Of a stretch of 10,000 nt of DNA, positions 8,870-10,000 are shown piece after piece. Every line of letters starts with the position of its first letter. The first letter of the stretch is position 1. The notes beneath the pieces were generated by a model. The model saw nothing but the letters and a program-made list of their open reading frames with translations. It was not told the origin of the DNA and did not search any database. Origin of the DNA: Stramonita haemastoma (lineage: Eukaryota; Mollusca; Gastropoda; Neogastropoda; Muricidae); the NCBI GenBank assembly GCA_030674155.1, contig CM060318.1:79623234-79633233 (forward strand), given 5' to 3'. The translations under genes and the position numbers were made by a program.

Positions 8870-9022
8870 TCTGTGACAGCGACCTTGAATTCTGAAACAC
8901 AAAGGGACACCACATAAAGGTATACATAGACCTACTGTAAGTATATAGCACAAAAACACAAAATAAATTAAAACCACTCCAATCAATCAATCAATCAATC
9001 ATCAATCAATCTCAATCAATCA
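8870..9022 (+). mobile_element. Candidate retroposon 3' end with (AATC)n tail
   Basis: A non-repetitive body (8870-8980) ends ACACAAAATAAATTAAAACC, then ACTCC, and runs into AATC tetranucleotides (8981-9022). An A-rich AATAAA-containing end followed by a tetranucleotide tail is typical of non-LTR element 3' ends. There is no second good copy in this window; the stretch at 9463-9509 (ATAAATTAAACCAC, later AATCAATCAA) is a weak partial match. Confidence 0.42.
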
Positions 9023-9025
9023 TCA

Positions 9026-9190
9026 CTCTCTCTCTCTCTCTCTCTCCATCTCTCTCTCTCATCTCTCTCTCTCTTCCCTCTCTCTCTCTCTCTCTCTCTT
9101 CCTCTCTCTCTCTCTTCCTCTCTCTCTTCTTCTCTCTCCTCTCTCTCTCTCCTCCTCTCTCTCTCTCTTCTCCTCTCTCTCTTTCTCTCC
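9026..9190. repeat. (CT)n array with interruptions
   Basis: CT dinucleotides with TTCC, CCTC and CATC interruptions. It is the reverse complement in type of the AG array at 8735-8869, so the two could pair across the 8870-9025 spacer. Confidence 0.96.
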
Positions 9191-9209
9191 TGCTCTGTTG
9201 TCGTGTCGT

Positions 9210-9320
9210 TGTACGTGCGCTGGGTTCGTAGTGTGCGGCGTGCGTGTGCGTGTGTGCGTGCGAGTGTGTGTGTGTGCGTGCGTGCGTGCTGTGTGTGTGC
9301 GTGCGTGTGTGTGCATGAGT
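9210..9320. repeat. TGCG/TG-rich degenerate repeat
   Basis: Irregular TGCG, TGTG and GTGTGCG units. The short plus-strand Cys/Val/Ala frame is an artefact. Confidence 0.9.
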
Positions 9321-9333
9321 ATGTATATTATAT

Positions 9334-9375
<42 letters not shown>

Positions 9376-9400
9376 TAATATATGATATTATATATATATT
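9321..9400. repeat. AT-rich (TA)n palindromic tract
   Basis: Mostly alternating TA with ATAATA and ATATGATATT interruptions. Strongly self-complementary and able to extrude as a cruciform. Confidence 0.95.
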
Positions 9401-9791
9401 TTGTATGTGTATAATGTATGTGTGTATGTGAGTGAGTGCATGTGTGCGTGTCTGTACATCCGTATAAATTAAACCACAAGCACATGAAAGCCCAAGTACA
9501 ATCAATCAACCTAACACGAAATAATGATCAACAATCCATATCATACATACATCCTCTTACATTATAACCCACAATTAATAATGTGCGGAACGTTTTGTTT
9601 TGTTTTTGTTCTTCTTTTGGACAGTGAGGTCATATAATATCACTCTGAAACCGCGCACACCACATCGATCCAGCCACCACCCTATTAGTACAGGCAGCCC
9701 GGGAGACCCATATCGCCAGTATCAGAAGTGGCACTGTTTATCGTCCCTGCATATTGTAGCTAACAGGATAGGAACAGGAGCCCGCAGAGAG
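9401..9791. other. Unassigned sequence downstream of the LRR exon
   Basis: On the minus strand this is 3' of the stop codon at 9792-9794. The proximal part may be 3' UTR. A polyadenylation-signal variant GATAAA lies at 9742-9737, about 50 bases after the stop, but no canonical AATAAA was found nearby. Nothing else is recognisable. Confidence 0.4.
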
Positions 9792-9982
9792 TCAGTGTAT
9801 AACCAGACAGTTGTAGAGGTTCTCTCTCAAATAGCGGACCACGCCTTGCGTAGCACTTGGGCAGTTGGACAGTTCCAGCTCCGTTAGGTTCGGTAAACGG
9901 GTCAATCCGCAAAGGGCGTTGGGGGAGATTTGACTGCATCCTGCGCACAGATCAGAATCGTTGTGGTCAATTTTTAAGAGGT
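9792..9982 (-). CDS. C-terminal exon of an F-box/LRR-like protein (partial)
   Basis: The reading frame runs on the minus strand from 9982 to a TGA at 9794-9792, with its first two bases completing a codon begun in the previous exon; about 62 full codons follow. The translation contains LTRLPNLTELELSNCPS, then GVVRYLRENL and ends NCLVIH. The pattern LxxLPNLxxLxLxxC followed by a GVVRYLR helix is that of cysteine-containing leucine-rich repeats in F-box/LRR (FBXL/AMN1-type) proteins, where the last repeat often closes with a short helix and tail. Such proteins usually choose substrates for SCF ubiquitin ligases, but the F box is outside the window, so that role is inference. The exon begins right after a good acceptor (TTTATCCTCCTTTCAG), supporting a real gene. 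A minus-strand ATG frame here (9948-9760) is an out-of-frame shadow. It could also be another LRR protein type or a decayed copy. Confidence 0.6.
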
Positions 9983-9998
9983 CTGAAAGGAGGATAAA
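9983..9998 (-). other. Splice acceptor (polypyrimidine tract and AG)
   Basis: On the minus strand TTTATCCTCCTTTCAG is a pyrimidine tract ending in CAG, immediately followed by the open LRR frame at 9982. The intron would run beyond the right edge of the window. Confidence 0.6.
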
Positions 9999-10000
9999 TG

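Noticed and set aside
8253..8990. Plus and minus open frames of 93-139 codons
   Set aside because: They consist of TG/AG array translation joined to SINE sequence; no start context or domain.
9059..9505. 148-codon minus-strand frame
   Set aside because: Arg/Glu, Tyr/Ile and His/Thr runs are translations of CT, TA and TG repeats.
9600..9948. 95-codon plus frame and 62-codon minus frame at the LRR exon
   Set aside because: Both are out of frame with the LRR coding pattern, which is the only frame here giving a recognisable protein motif.

Overview
This is eukaryotic, non-coding-dominated DNA. Its most likely source is a mollusc, probably a marine gastropod. That view rests on tRNA-derived SINEs whose heads and core resemble, from memory, SINEs common in mollusc genomes, on very dense long AC/AG and tetranucleotide microsatellites, and on the lack of any compact gene layout. 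The species assignment is inference.

Most of the long open frames are translations of microsatellites (Cys/Val, Ser/Leu, Arg/Glu or His/Thr runs) and are not genes. The one credible host coding segment lies at the right edge. It is a terminal exon on the minus strand (9982 down to a stop at 9792), preceded by a good splice acceptor, and it encodes the last leucine-rich repeat of an F-box/LRR-like protein. It has no ATG of its own, so ATG-based ORF calling misses it. The rest of the window would then be downstream intergenic DNA of that gene.

Layout: 1-308 AC array; 309-1698 mostly unassigned, with a tRNA-headed SINE head (841-915, minus) and two SINE body copies (498-630 and 1172-1429, plus); 1699-2459 three large AG arrays, one of them part of a five-step compound microsatellite; 2863-3190 an AC array, then a 151-bp near-perfect foldback whose outer arms are SINE sequence; 3506-4423 a decayed DNA transposon with terminal inverted repeats, candidate TA target duplication and a frameshifted pogo-type DNA-binding domain; 4551-4700 a CTTT/CTTG array; 4908-5349 an unclassified repeat followed by another SINE body; 5601-5758 an AC array; 6485-6998 a mollusc-type repeat fragment and a second SINE family; 7241-7460 a SINE; 7684-8869 AG and TG arrays enclosing a near-complete SINE (8089-8445) that sits inside a TG array; 8870-9022 a retroposon-like 3' end with an AATC tail; 9026-9400 CT, TG/TGCG and AT arrays; 9792-9982 the LRR exon.

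There is no operon or multi-gene system here. The main points of interest are how the repeats are built: one SINE family present at least six times with a complete copy that reveals its structure, a core shared with a second SINE family that has a different head and tail, a foldback made from SINE ends, a transposon with hairpin ends, and a 54-61-bp unit that twice sits between an ATGA tract and an AG tract.
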